NCBI RefSeq assembly: GCF_900103265.1
Contig: NZ_FMWX01000007.1
Coordinates: 223,452 to 287,451 of the forward strand
Direction of reading: 5' to 3'
Length of the DNA: 64,000 nt
Source of the DNA: Sphingomonas sp. NFR15
GTDB lineage: Bacteria > Pseudomonadota > Alphaproteobacteria > Sphingomonadales > Sphingomonadaceae
Shown: in pieces, positions 61,622-64,000 of the stretch
How positions within the stretch are numbered: position 1 is the stretch's first letter
Layout of the letters: every line of letters starts with the position of its first letter
The notes under the pieces: model-generated
Told to the model about the DNA's origin: nothing
Seen by the model: only the letters and a program-made list of their open reading frames with translations
Databases searched by the model: none
Position numbers and translations under genes: made by a program

Positions 61622-62237
61622 GTCAGCGGCATATGTGCGCGATGGCTCGCGCGAAAGCGGTGCAAGCTTCCCGCCGACGCTCTGAACTGTCGCTGAATCT
61701 TGAAAAATGGTGCGCTTACAGGACTCGAAAAGGGCTTTTATGTACCTGATATAAGACGATGTTCTTTTCGGCACCCGAATTGAGGTCCATGCAAGGTCCA
61801 CTCCAAAAAGTCGGACTCGAACCCTCGCCAATTGACTTGGTACCCGACCCGGGCTCATGTCGATGACTCCTTCGCGCCAGCCGCGGCGAACGCATCTGTG
61901 CGCCTTCACCGACTGCTTTGGCCGCCTTGTAGCGCCCACCCTCCGCAAGGTTGAGGGGGGTGATTCATGGCAAATCAGCGGCATCCGCTTTCACGCCTGT
62001 TGTCCCTTCCGGTGCAGAGGCGCCACGGACGACTCGGTGACGCCTGCACCTTAGAGCTCGGCGGCGCGAGAGTGCGGGACGGCTGCCGCCGTCATCTTTT
62101 CCAACTCTTTGGGGTCTCTTGGGTGCTGTGTGGCGCCGCGCGGAGCATCTCGGCTCCACCGCCCTTGTCTCGGCGCCGAACGCTCTCAATCCTAATCGCT
62201 GCGACCCATTGGTTCACACTCAAACCAGGATCATGCA
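61622..62237. other. Gene-poor segment with lower-GC patches; likely remnant of an integrated element
   Basis: This 616-bp stretch has no confident gene. GC content dips at about 61690-61800 and 62090-62240. It contains a T-loop-like sequence on the minus strand (61813-61826) without a pairing stem, and repeated GGTCCA words. It is followed by an AlpA-type regulator, which usually belongs to integrative elements. A possible 96-residue ORF starts at 61967. No integrase is visible. Confidence 0.5.
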
Positions 62238-62257
62238 ATGATGACCGAGAGCCCTGA
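61967..62257 (+). CDS. Possible small ORF in the remnant element
   Basis: A 96-residue ORF preceded by a good-looking GAGGGGGG ribosome site. The protein is arginine-rich with a hydrophobic middle (HLFQLFGVSWVLCGAA) and several cysteines, and matches no family I know. It overlaps the AlpA start region by 20 bp. Coding status is doubtful. Confidence 0.25.
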   Translation: MANQRHPLSRLLSLPVQRRHGRLGDACTLELGGARVRDGCRRHLFQLFGVSWVLCGAARSISAPPPLSRRRTLSILIAATHWFTLKPGSCNDDREP

Positions 62258-62441
62258 CCGTATTCTCCGCCTTAACACCGTGCTCGATCGCACCGGCCTC
62301 AGTCGGGCAACGCTGTATCGAAAGGTCCAGGCCGGAACCTTCCCTAGGCAAATCCGTATTGCCGTTCGCTGCGCCGGCTGGCGGGAGTCAGCCATCAACG
62401 ATTGGATGCGCAATCCCACGCTCTACGAGGCTGAGGGCTAA
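62238..62441 (+). CDS. AlpA-type phage/element transcriptional regulator
   Basis: A 67-residue DNA-binding protein of the AlpA (prophage CP4-57 regulator) family: ILRLNTVLDRTGLSRATLYRKVQAGTFPRQIRI is the MerR-like winged helix, followed by WRESAINDWM. AlpA proteins activate excision of integrative elements. The ATG at 62238 (or the one at 62241) follows an AGGA site. No integrase or other element genes are near, so this is probably an orphan from a decayed element. Confidence 0.85.
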   Translation: MMTESPDRILRLNTVLDRTGLSRATLYRKVQAGTFPRQIRIAVRCAGWRESAINDWMRNPTLYEAEG

Positions 62442-62694
62442 CGGAGCGGAAAAGAAGCCGGTTGGCGATGGTCCCTTGTGGGATGGCCCATCTGCGCACC
62501 GAGCTGCCGCTAGCCGCCTTGATCATGGCCGCGCCGCGGCAACGACCGCCGAAGACCTCATCTGTCATCCGAGCGCGGTTGCCAACGTAGCAACAGCTTT
62601 TTATCGCCTTGGTGCAGTGCAACATTTCGCAGCCCAACGCATTCTGCTACGCGCGTGGAACGACCTCGCCGAAATCCTGTCTGGAGAATCCCCG

Positions 62695-63768
62695 ATGCCG
62701 TCTTCGACGCCGATCACGCCTGTCATCTTGTCCGGAGGATCGGGAACCCGGCTGTGGCCGATGTCGCGGCCCGAGCGGCCCAAGCAGATGCTCGCGCTGA
62801 CCGCCGAGGAGACGATGTTCCAGCTCACCGCGATGCGCGCGCGCGGCGAGCATTTCACCGCGCCGATCGTGGTCGCCAACGCGCGGCACGCCGACATGAT
62901 CGATGAGCAGCTCGACAGCATCGGCGCCACCGCGCAGGCGCTGATCCTCGAACCCGCCGGCCGCAACACCGCGCCCGCGATCGCGCTCGCCGCGCTTGCG
63001 GCCGAAGGCGCGAACCCGCTGCTGGTGATGCCGTCGGATCACGTCATCGCGGATGTGGACGCGTTCCACGCCGCGATCGAGGCCGCGCTGCCGCTGGTGG
63101 CAGAGGGCTGGCTCGTCACCTTCGGCATCACGCCGGACGCCCCGGAGACGGGCTATGGCTGGATCAAGGTCGGCGACGAGATTTCGGGCGGCGTCCACCG
63201 CGTCGCCAAGTTCGTCGAGAAGCCGCCGCGTGAGCGCGCCGAGGCGATGCTGGCTGCGGGCGACCATAGCTGGAACGGCGGTATCTTCCTGTTCCGTGCC
63301 GACCATTATCTCGGCGCGCTCGCCGTTCATGCGCCCGAGATGCTCGCCGCCTGCCAGCTCGCGATGGCCAAGGCGCGGCGCGAGGGCGCGCGGATCTTCC
63401 CCGATGCCGAGGCATTCGCCGCTGCGCCGGACAATTCCATCGATTACGCGGTGATGGAGAAGGCCGAGCATGTCGCGGTGGTGCCGGTCAGCATGGGCTG
63501 GAACGACGTCGGCAGTTGGGATGCGCTGCACGCGATCAGCGAGCTCGATGCCGCGGGCAATGCGCATGCGAGTGGTGCCGCCGGCGAGGTGATCGCGATC
63601 GACACGACCAATTGCCTGGTGCGAACCGATGGCATGCGCGTCGCGCTGGTCGGCGTCGATGATCTGATCGTGGTCGCCAGCGGCACCGATGTGCTGGTCC
63701 TGCCACGCGGCCGCAGCCAGGAGGTCAAGAAGCTGATCGAGGCGATGAAGGCCCGGCCTGCGAACTGA
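62695..63768 (+). CDS. manC: Mannose-1-phosphate guanylyltransferase
   Basis: A 357-residue GDP-mannose-forming enzyme. The N-terminal motif ITPVILSGGSGTRLWPMSRPERPKQML, the RNTAPAIALAAL segment, VMPSDHVI, KFVEKPPRERAEAML, and SWNGGIFLFRADHYL are those of the nucleotidyltransferase domain. The usual C-terminal mannose-6-phosphate isomerase domain of bifunctional enzymes is missing, so this is the shorter monofunctional form. The ATG at 62695 follows TGGAGAATCC. It supplies GDP-mannose for polysaccharides such as the neighbouring capsule or sphingans. Confidence 0.94.
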   Translation: MPSSTPITPVILSGGSGTRLWPMSRPERPKQMLALTAEETMFQLTAMRARGEHFTAPIVVANARHADMIDEQLDSIGATAQALILEPAGRNTAPAIALAALAAEGANPLLVMPSDHVIADVDAFHAAIEAALPLVAEGWLVTFGITPDAPETGYGWIKVGDEISGGVHRVAKFVEKPPRERAEAMLAAGDHSWNGGIFLFRADHYLGALAVHAPEMLAACQLAMAKARREGARIFPDAEAFAAAPDNSIDYAVMEKAEHVAVVPVSMGWNDVGSWDALHAISELDAAGNAHASGAAGEVIAIDTTNCLVRTDGMRVALVGVDDLIVVASGTDVLVLPRGRSQEVKKLIEAMKARPAN

Positions 63769-63806
63769 ACCCGACTGCCCGCTCACCGTAGGAACGAGAG
63801 ACGCAA

Positions 63807-64000
63807 ATGGCAGCCTATTTGATCTTCATCCGCGACGAACCCGTTCATGACGAAGCGGAAATGGCGGAATATCAACGTCTGAACCGCGAACGCGGCAGCG
63901 ACGGCTTCGACGTCAAGCGGCTGGCCTTCTACGGCGCGGCCGATGCGCTCGAAGGCCCCGCGCCCGACGGTGTCGTCGTGCTCGAGTTCCCGAGCGTGGA
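63807..64000 (+). CDS. DUF1330-family protein, N-terminal part
   Basis: The first 64 codons of a protein beginning MAAYLIFIRDEPVHDEAEMAEYQ, with FYGAADALEGPAPDGVVVLEFPS later. This is the N-terminal pattern of DUF1330, a small dimeric alpha/beta-barrel family of unknown function. The gene runs off the right edge of the window. It starts 38 bp after manC on the same strand. Confidence 0.82.
   Translation, partial: MAAYLIFIRDEPVHDEAEMAEYQRLNRERGSDGFDVKRLAFYGAADALEGPAPDGVVVLEFPSV

Noticed and set aside
61813..61826. T-loop-like GGGTTCGAGTCC on the minus strand, possible tRNA 3' end
   Set aside because: The flanking bases do not form a T-stem or acceptor stem, so it is not a tRNA gene; it may be a decayed attachment site.

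Overview
The window is high-GC DNA from an alphaproteobacterium, most likely a sphingomonad (Sphingomonas or a close relative). Evidence: two large TonB-dependent receptors, a capsule-type Kdo/rhamnose locus without visible lipid A genes, a fatty-acid 2-hydroxylase-like gene that fits sphingolipid producers, a Tat-exported Gfo/Idh oxidoreductase next to a gluconolactonase (as in Zymomonas), and frequent GTG/TTG starts with 4-bp gene overlaps. No rRNA, tRNA, CRISPR array or complete insertion sequence was found. The assignment rests on gene content, not on a phylogeny.

Layout. 1-864: start of putA and its divergent Lrp-type regulator. 895-6358: probable purine nucleoside uptake and salvage locus (TonB receptor and NUP-family protein on one strand; LysR regulator and purine phosphoribosyltransferase on the other). 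6366-20910: surface polysaccharide locus with kdsA, kdsD, kdsB, a histidine-phosphatase-like gene, rmlACDB, a single-module KpsC, a GT4 glycosyltransferase, a fatty acid hydroxylase, an SDR, an LtaS-type membrane sulfatase-fold enzyme and KpsS. Together these make CMP-Kdo and dTDP-rhamnose and use them to build a Kdo-linked capsule; the ABC exporter genes are not in the window. 21088-23719: Tat-exported gluconolactonase, cupin and Gfo/Idh oxidoreductase joined by ATGA overlaps. 23897-28377: HAD phosphatase, diguanylate cyclase and a CocE/NonD hydrolase. 28632-30620: heme-oxygenase-like diiron protein translationally coupled to a methyltransferase, behind a near-consensus FNR/Anr-type box.

30679-38693: dicarboxylate symporter, small membrane protein, quinoprotein glucose dehydrogenase, an Mfd-like helicase coupled to a 19-codon upstream ORF, and a DUF72 protein. 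39053-49565: outer-membrane barrel with a clear terminator, MscS-type channel, esterases, lipid kinase, a trio of overlapping unknown genes, and the ActP/DUF485 acetate permease pair. 49584-54112: secreted DUF1349-like and VOC proteins, an MFS transporter and an ArsB-like transporter.

54136-61621: the most coherent candidate for an undescribed system. A dipeptide-epimerase-like enzyme, an XRE-cupin regulator, a TonB receptor, a membrane-anchored beta-lactamase-fold hydrolase and a POT-family transporter are arranged around two matching 17-bp operators (5-bp arms, 7-bp AT-rich spacer). 61622-62694 looks like the eroded remnant of an integrated element carrying an AlpA-type regulator. The window ends with manC (mannose-1-phosphate guanylyltransferase) and the start of a DUF1330 gene.
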